Source: an uncultured Ruminiclostridium sp. (GTDB lineage Bacteria > Bacillota > Clostridia > Oscillospirales > Ruminococcaceae). From it: a DNA stretch of 41,107 bases. The translations under genes and the position numbers were made by a program. The stretch is taken from NCBI GenBank assembly GCA_949878745.1, contig CATLBH010000023.1:1-41107 (forward strand), in the 5' to 3' direction. Of the stretch, positions 7,957 to 17,700 are shown one piece after another. Position 1 is the first letter of the stretch, and every line of letters starts with the position of its first letter. The notes beneath the pieces are model-generated. The model saw nothing but the letters and a program-made list of their open reading frames with translations, was not told the DNA's origin and ran no database searches.

Positions 7957-8466
7957 TTACGCGGTCGCTCTCTTCTCGATAAATTTCTTTCTTACCGCCT
8001 TATTGCTGTAGGGCTCTATATGCAATGTTTCCATAACCGAACAGAACTTATCCACCATACAGACAAGCCATCCTTCCCTGGTGAAGGGTACTCTGGTGAA
8101 AGTCAGCGGCCACATATGCGTGACTATTACGCTGTACTCCTTGGGAGTGATACCAAAAATCTTTCTCGCGTTTTCGGCCGCCAAAACGGGGTGCATGAAT
8201 CCGTGAAGTCCCTGTTTGGCTATATTCTCGGGTATATTGTGCCAATCGTAAAGGAAAAAATCGTGAAGAAGCGCGCCGGTTATCAGCGTCTTGGGGTCGC
8301 ACTTCAGATTAAAAAGGCAATTTAAATTGAAGGCATATTTGGCCACCATTATACTGTGAGTTAAAACGCTGACAGTGCCGTGCTGAATGTTTCCGGCGGA
8401 GGAAAGAACGTTTTTGTCCTTTAAAATTTCCTCCGCATAAGCTTTAAAGACCGAATCGATGCTCAT
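7957..8466 (-). CDS. HD-domain phosphohydrolase-like protein
   Basis: The 169-residue protein carries an HD fold: His37 in LTHSIMVAK, the His68-Asp69 pair in GALLHDFFLYDW, and further histidines at 88 and 92 (HGFMHP). These are the metal-binding positions of HD-superfamily phosphohydrolases, which act on nucleotides, (p)ppGpp-like molecules or other phosphoesters. The protein is short and has no partner domain, so the substrate cannot be read from sequence. The start ATG has a GGAGGG site (read from ACGGAGGGTATCC on the minus strand). It lies 65 bp downstream of the CmpB-type membrane-protein gene and ends at a shared terminator. Confidence 0.82.
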   Translation of the reverse strand: MSIDSVFKAYAEEILKDKNVLSSAGNIQHGTVSVLTHSIMVAKYAFNLNCLFNLKCDPKTLITGALLHDFFLYDWHNIPENIAKQGLHGFMHPVLAAENARKIFGITPKEYSVIVTHMWPLTFTRVPFTREGWLVCMVDKFCSVMETLHIEPYSNKAVRKKFIEKRATA

Positions 8467-8531
8467 TTAAGGATACCCTCCGTGTATGTGTATTTTATTA
8501 TTTTACTTTGTTATAATTTTTTCGGATAATA

Positions 8532-9212
8532 TTACTGTCTGTTTTCGGCGCTTTCGTCGGTTTCGAGGCTGTCGTCCATCTCGTTTTCGCGGCGGTGGAG
8601 CGCAGCTGTGAAATGCCCGAAAATACGGCCTATTCTCATTCTTTTTTCCGAGAAAGCGGCTCTTATCTGTTCGGGGGAGAGCTTGCTCCTTATTTCGGTC
8701 CACCTCATGCTTTTGGTTACGGTAAATATTATGTCCGCCGCGAACACGATAAGCATTGCGCAGTCAAAAAAGGTCATAAACGTGCTGCCCAAAAGATATC
8801 CCAATCTTTTCATCAGCGGGAAAAGTACATATATCATAAACAGCGACAGCAGACCCCAGCAAAGGGAGCTTAACAGGCTTATGCGGTTTTTGTACACCAG
8901 CTTCATCATACTGTAATCCCAGAACTGTCTTTTAAAAAGCTTTTCCATAAGATATCCGGTGAAATATTCAAGTATGGTGCAGCCTATCATTCCCGCCAAA
9001 AACACGAAGAATCCGTTGTTTCTGAACGGCTCTCCCAGAACGATTATCACACATCCTCCGAAACCGTAGATGGGTATATAAGGCCCTTTCAATGATCCTC
9101 TGTTGACAAATTTCCTATGATAAAGCGATTCCACCGTTGTTTCGTGTATCCACCCTATAAAGGTGAATATAAAGAACATAAACAGCCAGTGTTCAAAATA
9201 AATTCCTTCCAT
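8532..9212 (-). CDS. Putative ABC-transporter type IV (CmpB-like) membrane protein
   Basis: This 226-residue integral membrane protein matches the pattern of the ABC_trans_CmpB family (PF06541): an N-terminal helix followed by FIGWIHETTVESL, then NRGSLKGPYIPIYGFG, a second helix, and ILEYFTGYLMEKLFKRQFWDYS. About five hydrophobic segments lie within residues 8-165. A charged cytoplasmic tail ends in an acidic stretch. The family is common in Firmicutes and is annotated as a putative permease without firm functional proof. The start has a GGGAGAG site. No ATPase or binding protein is encoded nearby, so the transporter label is weak. Confidence 0.8.
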   Translation of the reverse strand: MEGIYFEHWLFMFFIFTFIGWIHETTVESLYHRKFVNRGSLKGPYIPIYGFGGCVIIVLGEPFRNNGFFVFLAGMIGCTILEYFTGYLMEKLFKRQFWDYSMMKLVYKNRISLLSSLCWGLLSLFMIYVLFPLMKRLGYLLGSTFMTFFDCAMLIVFAADIIFTVTKSMRWTEIRSKLSPEQIRAAFSEKRMRIGRIFGHFTAALHRRENEMDDSLETDESAENRQ

Positions 9213-9305
9213 TTTCTCTCCCTCGGAACCTGTTCACTCCATACTTTTATTGTTTTTTATGTTTTTATTTATATGCCGTAAATCGGAAAAATATCTTTAT
9301 CGGGT

Positions 9306-10583
9306 TTATTCGGAAGCTTCTTCGGAGGTCTCCGGCGTTTCCTCGGGAGCCTTGGTTACTTCGGCGTAGGGGTGAAGGGCGTTGTTGATAAGAGAGATGT
9401 TGGCGGAGCTCCAGCCGTCTCCCGCCTTCATTTCGCTTATACAGCGGTCAAGCTCGTTCTGGCTGCTTTTGAGAACTGCCGCTTTCGCTCTGTCCTCGCT
9501 GTTTTCGGAATTTCTGAGACGTTCGTATTCCTCGGGTCTCAATTCAAAATATACCGTTGTTTTTGCCGTGTCGTGGTCGATTTTTACTCTGAACCATTCC
9601 GAGGAAACGTCGGATTCGCTTTGAGTCAAGGCTCTGAAAATGCACTGAGCCGAAAAAGCGCCGTCTTTAACGTAGGCTTCCGCTATGTAAAGCTCTTTTG
9701 CCCCGGCGATTTCTTTCACGGCGGCGTTAACCGCGTTCTGAGCAAAACTCTGGCATTCGGGGGTGGGAAGATCGGGGAATAGGAACATTTTTCCGAAATA
9801 TCCTCCGCAAAGCCCCACCGCCAAGGCTATAAAGGCGGCAATCACGGCACCGAGAGGAGACGATTTTGTCTTTTCCCTTTTTGTTTTTTCGGGACGTTCG
9901 GCTTTTTCCTTTTTCTTTTTAACCTTTTTCTGCTTCTTTTTCTTTACGGGATTTCCGTTTTCGTCCACTTCAAACAACATCGGTTCTTCGTTTTGTGCCT
10001 TCTGCCCTTTTTCCTTCTTTTTATTTTCGGCAGCAATTTCCGGGGCAACTTCGCCTTTGGCGGCCGGAGCCCGAGACGGAGCAGCAGTGGCGGCAGTGGA
10101 AACGGGAGCGGCGTTTTTCGGCGTAAGCTCCTTAAATCCGTCGGAGCCGCCGGAAGAGGATTTTTGTTTTGAACGGCCTTTCGGGGGAGCGGGAGGGGGT
10201 GCCGGAGACGGCGCGGGCACGGGTTCCGCTTCGGGAGTGAGATTTATAACGCCGCCCGCTTCTATTTCGTCCTTTTGGTCTTCGGACAGTTCGGGAGGAA
10301 GCTCTTTAAGGGTCACCTTCTTGAACACTTCCTCTTTTTCCTCTTCTTCCTCCTCCTCATCGTCAAAGATGCCCAGCTCGTCGAGACCGAGAGATTCGCT
10401 TTCCTCCATAAACTGAGAGGCGGAGCGGAGCATGGCATCAATGGCGGCGCTGTTGTCTATGGGAGCACCGGATATATCGTTGTTCATAATTACGCTTATG
10501 GGCGCGCCGCAGACGGGACAGTTCTCAACGTCCTGAAGTATTTTTTCGCCGCAGGCGGGACATCTTATTGTTTCCGTAGTCAT
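9306..10583 (-). CDS. Zinc-ribbon single-pass membrane protein
   Basis: Starting at the ATG preceded by AAAGGAG, this 425-residue protein opens with a zinc ribbon, CPACGE...CPVCGAPI (Cys8, 11, 22, 25). An acidic stretch (DDEEEEEEEKEE), a Pro/Ala-rich linker, and a very Lys-rich stretch (KKKKQKKVKKKKEK) follow. One transmembrane helix lies around residues 248-270, and then comes an extracytoplasmic domain of ~140 residues ending in an acidic tail. The layout (cytoplasmic ribbon, long disordered linker, one helix, outside domain) is seen in many clostridial envelope proteins of unknown function. A longer in-frame start at 10688 exists, but it would read through the nested palindrome upstream, so I reject it. 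Function unknown. Confidence 0.75.
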   Translation of the reverse strand: MTTETIRCPACGEKILQDVENCPVCGAPISVIMNNDISGAPIDNSAAIDAMLRSASQFMEESESLGLDELGIFDDEEEEEEEKEEVFKKVTLKELPPELSEDQKDEIEAGGVINLTPEAEPVPAPSPAPPPAPPKGRSKQKSSSGGSDGFKELTPKNAAPVSTAATAAPSRAPAAKGEVAPEIAAENKKKEKGQKAQNEEPMLFEVDENGNPVKKKKQKKVKKKKEKAERPEKTKREKTKSSPLGAVIAAFIALAVGLCGGYFGKMFLFPDLPTPECQSFAQNAVNAAVKEIAGAKELYIAEAYVKDGAFSAQCIFRALTQSESDVSSEWFRVKIDHDTAKTTVYFELRPEEYERLRNSENSEDRAKAAVLKSSQNELDRCISEMKAGDGWSSANISLINNALHPYAEVTKAPEETPETSEEASE

Positions 10584-10623
10584 AAGGATAAGCTCCTTTC
10601 GTTTGAGAAGGATATTTAGAAAG

Positions 10624-10935
10624 TGTTCCAATAGGAATAGGCGCACGTCTTTTCGGCATATTTTGCCGCTGACTTGCGTTTTGTTCATTTGCTTTGTTTT
10701 CGGCGCATCCTTGCGCCGACTTTGGGCAAATGACTAATACTAATCCCTTTTTAAACTGTTGGATTAGTGTTTCGGGGGTAATCCCTTTTTAAACTGTGGG
10801 TATTACGTCAGTTTAAAAAGGGATTGGTATTAAAAATCCTTGACGGGCTTATCGCGTAAGCTGTCCGCCTGCGGATTTTTGCCTTGTCATCAACAAAATT
10901 TGCTCGAAAATCCGCACACCATTCCTATTGGAACA
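10624..10935. repeat. 312-bp nested palindromic element
   Basis: A perfect 15-bp inverted repeat, TGTTCCAATAGGAAT (10624-10638) and its complement (10921-10935), bounds the element. Inside are CATTTGC...GCAAATG enclosing CGGCGCATCCTTGCGCCG (about 10686-10732), then the ATACTAAT-type repeat at 10737-10830, then GCGGATTTT pairing with AAAATCCGC. No transposase is encoded. The left end is 40 bp from the zinc-ribbon start codon. Confidence 0.75.
10737..10830. repeat. ATACTAAT-family palindrome, long type, copy 1 (94 bp)
   Basis: The 22-bp arms ATACTAATCCCTTTTTAAAC... (10737-10758) and 10809-10830 pair with one mismatch. A 19-bp stretch of the left arm is repeated directly at 10779-10797. The element is homologous to 14410-14500. 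Confidence 0.85.
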
Positions 10936-11232
10936 GTTTCTTATATTATTATTTAACAGTTAGGTGTCGCATACATTAAATATTTTATCATTATTGAGGG
11001 AAAATGTCAATGGTTATATTTCCAAAATGTCATTTAATTTAATACAACATCTTTTAAGTTAAGGCAAAAAAAGTCGGGCAAAGGAGGAACGGCGGGAAAT
11101 AAATGCCGTCAGTGCCCCCAAAAAGCCGTATTCTACGTAAGTGTACGGAGATAAGAAGCGCTTTATTGTAATAATGCACAGAACAACTATCCAAACTTTG
11201 GCTGTTATTTATGCAATAATAGCAAACAGCTA

Positions 11233-11261
11233 TTGATTTTAGGTTTCATTTATGGTAAAAT
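11233..11261 (+). promoter_or_regulatory. Predicted promoter of the EAL-domain gene
   Basis: TTGATT (11233-11238), a 17-bp spacer ending TATGG (extended -10 TGG) and TAAAAT (11256-11261). The predicted transcript would have a leader of about 70 nt before the ATG at 11339. Confidence 0.55.
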
Positions 11262-11338
11262 TATAGTAACACAAAATAACCAAGGGAGTAATACCTTCGT
11301 TTAAAAAAGGAATTTTAAGCAGCGGTAATGTTTTTGTT

Positions 11339-13552
11339 ATGGAAATGGCTTTGTTGATTTTATCCGGAATTCTGTTTGTGGGGCTTGTCGCTTCGTCCGC
11401 GGCGGCTTTTTTCGCTCTCGGGTGCGCCAGGACGGAAAGAGTGCGTTTTGACGAGCTGGCGGAAAGTATTTTCGATTATAAAATGGACTGGACGGAGGAT
11501 CTGTCCGAAGTCACCTTTGGGGAAAATCTTAAAAGGCTCCTGGTAAGCTGCGGTATCACTCCCGACAAAAAATACGTTCAAAGCGTTTTCGGAAACGATA
11601 TGGAAGGAGCGGAGGGCGGTATGTCCCTTTGCGTTAACGCGGTAAGAAAGAGCGGAGTCATATCGGAGTATTATTCCGCCATGGGAATAAGCGGGCTTAT
11701 TCATTGGAAAAGCGTTTCGGTGACTCTTCCCAACAATATGATGAAGGTTTATTCCCTCGGAAGGGACATAAGCGACGAAATGGTTTCCAGAAAGGTCACC
11801 GAACAGCTCAGACAGCAGATTATGCAGGAATTTGAGTATATAAGCACCGCTTCTTCCAACGCCGACGCAGGAATATTGGCTTTTATCACCGAGGGAACCA
11901 CGGTTTATATGAAAACCTCGTCTCATATCTGTGCTTTACTGGGCTTTGAAAACACCGAAACGATAAATTTGGATCAGTTTTTGTCAATGGTAAAAAAAGA
12001 GGAAGTGCTCGTGGTGCAGCGCCAGATAAACCGCTTTATTTCGGGTGAAAGCGACTCGCTTTACGTGGAAGCGCCGGTGAAAACCTCTTTGGGGATCTAT
12101 CACACCTTTACGTTGGAATGCAAGCGCAACAAGGGCGCGATAGACTATCAGCATCTTCGCACGGGTATGATCTTTGACATAACGGTAAGCCGAATGAATA
12201 GGGAGGAAACTTTTAAGGATACCCAGAGAGACCCCATAACGGGACTTTATAACCGAAACGGCTTTATGATAGAGGGCGAGGAATACCTGAACAAGTCAAA
12301 GGTCGGCGGTCAAAGGATAGTCCTTATCTGTATACAGGTGATAAAGCTCAGAAAAATATCAATGCTTTTCGGCATAGAGGTGACCGATACCTTGTCGAAG
12401 CTTTATGCGGAAACTCTCACAAGAGTGGCGGGGGAAAACGCGGTAGTGGGAAAGGTGGGCGTAGAGGATTACGCTCTTATGCTTCGCTGTGAGAGCGAAG
12501 AGGAAGCGGAGACTCTATCAAAGCGAATCAGCATAGTGGTGGAAAATTTCTGCAACAACGAAACATTGCCTTCGGTTTTGAAGGAACAGTCGGGATTTAT
12601 CGCGGGCGCCTGTTTCCACAACGGGACGGACGATATTTCCGTACTTTACAACAAGGCGAGCGTTACCTTGTTCAGCGGGGTTAGAAAGCCGGGGAAAATA
12701 TGCTCTTTCTTTGACGAAAAAATAGAAAAGGCGGTAAACGGACGTGACATCGTCGAGCACGAGATAGGCGAAGCCCTTAAGTTGGGCGAGCTGGAGCTGT
12801 ACTATCAGCCCAAGATAAGCATAAAAACGGGGGAGATAGTGGGCGCCGAAGCGCTTATGCGCTGGAATCACAAGACGCAGGGGCTGATAATGCCCAACGA
12901 GTTTATACACGTGGCGGAGGAAATGGGTATAATAACCAAAATAGACGAATGGGGAATGCTCCAGGCGTGTATACAAAACAAGCTTTGGCAGGAAAAGGGC
13001 TATGACCCAATAAAAATAAGCGTGAATATGTCCCAGGCGCAGCTTTATCAGACGGACGTGGTGGCTTCGGTGAAAAACGCCCTGAACGAATCGGGGGTTG
13101 ACCCCGCCTGTCTCGAGGTGGAGCTTACCGAAACCATGGCTATGATAGACATAGAGAGAACCATCAGTATTCTGAATTCCCTTAAGGATTTGGGAGTGTC
13201 CATATCAATGGACGATTTCGGCACGGGTTATTCCTCCTTGTCCTCTCTTAAAATACTCCCTATCGACCTTATTAAGATAGACAGGAGTCTTGTGTACGAT
13301 ATAGAGACTAACATGACGGCGAGATGTATCACCAAAGCGATAGTGGATCTGGGAAAGGCCATGGATCTTACCGTTTTGGCGGAGGGCGTAGAAACGGAGC
13401 ACCAAAAGGAGCTTTTGGACAAATTGGGCTGCGACATTATTCAGGGGTATCTGTACAGTAAGCCTCAGCCCGCAGCGGTGATCGAAAGAATGTTCCTTAT
13501 TCCCGCCGCCGAAAGGAAAAAGGAAAGAGAAAAGGAAATGTCACAGGTATGA
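11339..13552 (+). CDS. Membrane-anchored c-di-GMP phosphodiesterase (PAS-like, degenerate GGDEF, EAL)
   Basis: The 737-residue protein has an N-terminal membrane helix (about residues 3-27), a PAS-like sensor region (~160-295), a GGDEF domain (~300-430) and an EAL domain (~470-725). The GGDEF signature is lost: the site reads VGVEDYALM, so cyclase activity is unlikely, though it could bind GTP as a regulatory domain. The EAL domain keeps its key motifs: EALMRW (Glu504), NMSQ, ELTET, DDFGTGYSS (Asp625-626), KIDRS, AEGVET and QGYLYSKP. It should hydrolyse c-di-GMP to pGpG. The stop codon overlaps the start of the downstream kinase (ATGA), implying translational coupling. The start codon lacks a close SD, so the exact N-terminus is uncertain. 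Confidence 0.9.
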   Translation: MEMALLILSGILFVGLVASSAAAFFALGCARTERVRFDELAESIFDYKMDWTEDLSEVTFGENLKRLLVSCGITPDKKYVQSVFGNDMEGAEGGMSLCVNAVRKSGVISEYYSAMGISGLIHWKSVSVTLPNNMMKVYSLGRDISDEMVSRKVTEQLRQQIMQEFEYISTASSNADAGILAFITEGTTVYMKTSSHICALLGFENTETINLDQFLSMVKKEEVLVVQRQINRFISGESDSLYVEAPVKTSLGIYHTFTLECKRNKGAIDYQHLRTGMIFDITVSRMNREETFKDTQRDPITGLYNRNGFMIEGEEYLNKSKVGGQRIVLICIQVIKLRKISMLFGIEVTDTLSKLYAETLTRVAGENAVVGKVGVEDYALMLRCESEEEAETLSKRISIVVENFCNNETLPSVLKEQSGFIAGACFHNGTDDISVLYNKASVTLFSGVRKPGKICSFFDEKIEKAVNGRDIVEHEIGEALKLGELELYYQPKISIKTGEIVGAEALMRWNHKTQGLIMPNEFIHVAEEMGIITKIDEWGMLQACIQNKLWQEKGYDPIKISVNMSQAQLYQTDVVASVKNALNESGVDPACLEVELTETMAMIDIERTISILNSLKDLGVSISMDDFGTGYSSLSSLKILPIDLIKIDRSLVYDIETNMTARCITKAIVDLGKAMDLTVLAEGVETEHQKELLDKLGCDIIQGYLYSKPQPAAVIERMFLIPAAERKKEREKEMSQV

Positions 13553-14406
13553 TAAACAGAAAACAGCAAAGAGTAGCGGCCATTCATGATCTTTCGGGCT
13601 TTGGCCGCTGTTCTCTGGCGGTAATTATCCCGGTGCTGAGCAGTATGGGGATACAGTGCTGCCCCGTTCCCACCGCCGTTTTATCCACTCATACGGGGGG
13701 ATTTGAGGATATAGCCATAAAGGACCTCACCGATTACATCGGCGCGGCCTTGTCCCAATACAAAAAGCTGGGCATTGAGTTCGACTCGGTGTACAGCGGT
13801 TTTTTGGCTTCGGCGGAGCAGATAGACCATTGTCTGGATTTTTTCGCCGCGTATAAGGACAGCCTTAAGGTGGTGGATCCGGTTATGGGGGATCACGGGC
13901 GGCCTTACCGAACCTACACTCCGGAGCTGTGCGGCCGTATGGGCGAGCTGGTGGACGTGGCGGATGTTATAACCCCCAATCTTACCGAAGCGGCAATACT
14001 TTTAGGGGAACAGTATCCCGAGGAGCTTACGGCGGGGCTTGTGAAACGGTGGCTGGCGCGGCTTGGGGAAAGGGTTAGGATAACGGTGATTACGGGGGTA
14101 CCCCTTGCGGAGGGGGCGATAGCCAACGTGGGCTTCGACCGTGATCGGGGCGGTTTCTGGCGGGTTGACTGTGATTACGTGCCCGCAAGCTATCCGGGAA
14201 CGGGGGATATTTTTGCCGGTGTTCTTACGGGAAGCCTTTTGTCGGGGGACAGCTTGCCGATAGCTATGGACAGAGCCACTTCCTTTACACAGATAGCTAT
14301 AAAGAATACTTTCAGCTATGGGTTGGAAGCAAGGAACGGGGTTTTGCTTGAGCTGTCGCTGGGGAGGCTTAGGGATGAGGGGACTTGCGGGTTTAAGAGA
14401 CTGTAA
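13549..14406 (+). CDS. pdxY: Pyridoxamine/pyridoxal kinase (PdxY/PdxK-like)
   Basis: This 285-residue ribokinase-superfamily enzyme phosphorylates pyridoxamine/pyridoxal/pyridoxine for PLP salvage in the cytosol. Visible features are HDLSGFGRCSL near the N-terminus, the PTAVLSTHTGG substrate loop, VDPVMGDHG, TPNLTEA and the anion-hole/catalytic-base motif YPGTGDIFAG. Length and motif order fit pyridoxamine kinase rather than the HMP kinase ThiD. The ATG overlaps the stop of the EAL protein by four bases, an odd pairing of vitamin B6 salvage with c-di-GMP breakdown. The gene is followed by an ATACTAAT-type palindrome and a terminator. Confidence 0.9.
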   Translation: MINRKQQRVAAIHDLSGFGRCSLAVIIPVLSSMGIQCCPVPTAVLSTHTGGFEDIAIKDLTDYIGAALSQYKKLGIEFDSVYSGFLASAEQIDHCLDFFAAYKDSLKVVDPVMGDHGRPYRTYTPELCGRMGELVDVADVITPNLTEAAILLGEQYPEELTAGLVKRWLARLGERVRITVITGVPLAEGAIANVGFDRDRGGFWRVDCDYVPASYPGTGDIFAGVLTGSLLSGDSLPIAMDRATSFTQIAIKNTFSYGLEARNGVLLELSLGRLRDEGTCGFKRL

Positions 14407-14409
14407 TTA

Positions 14410-14500
14410 ATACTAATCCCTTTTAAAACTGTTGGATTAGTGCTTTGGGTGCAATTTTTTAAACTGTGTGTATTTCGTCAGTTTTAAAAGGGATTGGTAT
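14410..14500. repeat. ATACTAAT-family palindrome, long type, copy 2 (91 bp)
   Basis: Arms 14410-14431 and 14479-14500 pair with one mismatch and match copy 1 (10737-10830) along the whole length, with a 3-bp internal deletion. The stem differs from copy 1 by a T-to-A change in the left arm and the matching A-to-T change in the right arm, so pairing is kept. Confidence 0.85.
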
Positions 14501-14540
14501 AAAACCTCTAATTTGTTCATATTTTCGATTTGTTTATAAT

Positions 14541-14588
14541 AAAAAGCCTTTACCGTTTGGGGGTAACTCCGAACGGTAAAGGCTTTTT
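14541..14588. terminator. Bidirectional intrinsic terminator
   Basis: A 17-bp perfect inverted repeat (14541-14557 with 14572-14588) reads AAAAAGCCTTTACCGTT and its complement, with T-runs on both strands. It serves the convergent kinase and surface-protein genes. Confidence 0.85.
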
Positions 14589-14733
14589 TACAGCCCCGTT
14601 TATATGGAAACGGGTTTATTAAAAAATTTTGTTGTTATAATCAAGCAAATCTTCATTATCCTTATACGTGCCGTTCGCAATATCCTCTTTTTTTCCGGTT
14701 TTTGACTATAGCGCGGTTTGATAATTATTGGTA

Positions 14734-17700
14734 TTATCGTGCGCACTGCTCCGATTTGCCTATACCGTAATAGTAGCTAAGAATAAGGAATATAAGCGCC
14801 AAGGCTATCAATCTTCTTGTTTTTCCTCCGCCTTTTCCCCAACGTATAAGCTTACGGTACAATTTTTCCTTTTTCTCTTCCGACATTCCGCCAATATCGG
14901 ATCCGATAAGACTGAAGGTCATCGCCGCCGACACGGACGTTATGCCCACGGCAAGGAATAAGGAGGTATGGGAATCATCGCCTGTGTTAAAGGGAGGATC
15001 GTCGTTTGTTTTTTTGTCTTTATAGACAAACGCGTAAAGTGAAAATCTGTCCGTTTCAAAAGTAATCGTGTCTGCATCATTGTCAAGATCCTTTAAAACA
15101 GCGGCCTCACCGTTATGTAAGCGTATCATGGCGTATTCCGCGCCATTTTCCCTAAGCGCCTCTGGGATAACGATTTTTACGGTAACGGCACGATCGGTAC
15201 CGGTAAGCTTATAACGGGTTCCGTCGATAATCTTGTAAAGATTTATATCAAGATACTGCCATACCTGGAAACCGTTAAGCGCATTTCTTACCGCAATGCC
15301 GTCGGATTCTGAAACCGAGTCGATTTTCTCCGCCGTCAACAGAATCTCCGCATTGCTGCCGCTGTCCGTCAATAATCTTTCCTGATGCGTCAAAACATTG
15401 CTTGCCAACTCCCGAACGCTGTCGGAAAGTTCGACTTTGTAATTCGCCGATTCAACTCTCTTGGAAACACTGCCTTTAACGACCCCTTCCGTCATAGAGG
15501 TATCGGAAGTCTGAACAGGAATTTCCTCCGATGTAGTCTCCGAGTACGAGCTGACCGGATCAGTGGCAGTGTTTGTACTTGTGCTTGTTTGGGGAATTAC
15601 AAATCCCCCATGAATATTACTGTTTTCCGTCGAAGGAGTAACAGGAGGTTCGGTTTCGCTTGGCGGTGTAACAGGCGGGTCTGTTTCACTCGGAGGTGTC
15701 ACGGGCGGATCTGTTTCGCTCGGCGGTGTAACGGGCGGGTCCGTTTCGCTCGGCGGTGTCACAGGCGGGTTCGTTTCACTTGGTGGTGTAACGGGCGGGT
15801 CTGTTTCACTCGGAGGTGTCACAGGCGGGTCTGTTTCGCTCGGCGGCGTAACAGGTGGGTCTGTTTCACTTGACGATGTAACGGCCGTGGTTGTTTCACT
15901 TGGCGGTGCAACGGGTGTGGTCGTTTCGCTTGGCGATGTTGCGGGTGTGGTCGTTTCACTCGGCGGTGTAACGGGCGGGTTCGTTTCACTTGGTGGTGTA
16001 ACGGGCGGGTCCGTTTCGCTCGGCGGTGTAACAGGCGGGTCCGTTTCACTCGGCGGTGTAACGGGCGGTTCCGTTTCACTCGGCGGCGTAACGGGCGGGT
16101 CTGTTTCACTTGACGATGTAACTGACGTGGTCGTTTCGCTTGGCGATGTTGCTGGCGTGGTCGTTTCGGAAACTTCAAGCTTCGGTATTTCCTCTTTCCT
16201 CTCATACCCACAGATTTCACAGGTAAAGGTTTTTTCGCCCTCTTTTTCCGTTGTGGGTTCAACAGTAATTTTTCCCTCGTCCCAGTCGTGCGAATTTTCC
16301 GAATCGGGTTCTACCGCATCACAGTTTTTACATTTCTTCCAATGCTTTTCGGGGTCATTCCTCCATTTATCTTCGTAATCGTGTTTAAGCTTCTCAATAA
16401 TGGGTTTTTCGTCAAGTTCGTTTTTTGCGTCTTCATCGGAGAATATTTTTCCGCAGCCGTTTTCACCTTCACATACCCAGTGTTCGTCGTATCCGTTTTC
16501 CGTACACGTAGGGGAAACGGCCTCATATTGTACGAGGTTGTGCGTATGAACGCGGAGCTGTACCACGCCGTTTTCGCTGTTGTTTACCTCATATGCGGGA
16601 TCGTCGCTGTGGAAAAATTTGCTGTAGTCCTTGTCATTTAAACCGGTGATATCAACCGGACTGCCATCGGAGGGCTTAACCTCCGTGCTAACCCCTATGT
16701 ACGCATTTTCCGTAAGTGGATTGTTCTTATCCAATGTTACCGTAAAGCCCTTGGCCAAACATAAATTGTTACTATTATCATCACATATGTTATCTTTTAT
16801 AACAACGTTTCCGCCTATAGTGGTATTTCCTTCCTTAATATACACACCTCCGTTAAATTTTGTGCTGTTTTTGGTAATTTCACCGCCATAAATATAACAC
16901 TCGGATCTTGAACCGATACATAACCCTCCTCCACCATCCGATGTATTAAAACAATTTACTTTGTTTTCTTTGATTTTACCTTTATATATAAAAATTGAGC
17001 CGTTTAAGTTGCATACACCCCCACCAATGTTAGAAGTATTTTCGCTTATCTCTCCTCCGTACATGCGGAAAGAGCTTTTGATATCCACATACCCTTCGAT
17101 ATATTCACCTTTACTGCACACGCCTCCGCCCATATTATATAATTCGGAAGTTGCCGGTTTATTTCCTTTTATTTTGCCGCCATACATATTAAATGTCATT
17201 CTATTATACACACCGTTGCCGAAGTGTATTGCCAAATTTTCGCTGATTTCACCGCCAAACATGTTAAATGTCCCTTGATTAGTAACGCCCCCGCCATAAT
17301 TGGGGTTGCTTGAACTGTTTCCGCAAATTTTACCACTTCCCACACAGTCGCACAGATTAAAAGTTTTATTTTGTTTTATAAAGATAATACCCGAAACCGT
17401 GTTTTTTGCGGATACGGTATGCCCGTTCAGACAAAGGCTTGTTCCGTCGGCGGGCGTCCAACTTTCGGTAATATTTACATCCGCTGTCAGATAATAATTG
17501 CCCGCGCTTGATGGCATTGCGTTCGTATCATTCCATGCCGTCCATTTTTCGGGATTATGTCCGGTGTGAACATCATCCGGACAGTTTTCCGCACCTTCGC
17601 AGACAAAGTGCTCATGCGCATTCGGATCGTAATCCTCTTTTGATACCGTCCGAATATCATCGGTATACATTGATAAAGTGTCTTTATCATATGTAAACGT

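Larger units (their letters stand above)
10584..11338. other. 755-bp divergent intergenic region with nested palindromes
   Basis: No credible ORF is present between the divergent zinc-ribbon and EAL-protein genes. The left half is a nested palindromic element (10624-10935) containing an ATACTAAT-type repeat. The right half is AT-rich and carries a promoter for the EAL gene at 11233-11261. A 14-base string at 11107-11120 recurs elsewhere in the window. Confidence 0.7.
14407..14733. other. Convergent intergenic region with palindrome and terminator
   Basis: The 327-bp gap between the kinase gene and the minus-strand surface-protein gene holds the long-type palindrome (14410-14500) and a bidirectional terminator (14541-14588). 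The remaining ~145 bp show nothing I can name. Confidence 0.65.

Noticed and set aside
11041-11232. c-di-GMP riboswitch before the EAL gene
   Set aside because: I looked for the GEMM core motifs and did not find them.
15385-16378. Long open frames on the plus strand and in another minus frame across the Thr/Pro repeat
   Set aside because: A 30-bp repeat without stop codons in other frames keeps them open automatically. The products are low-complexity, and the surface-protein frame has a signal peptide, domains and an SD.
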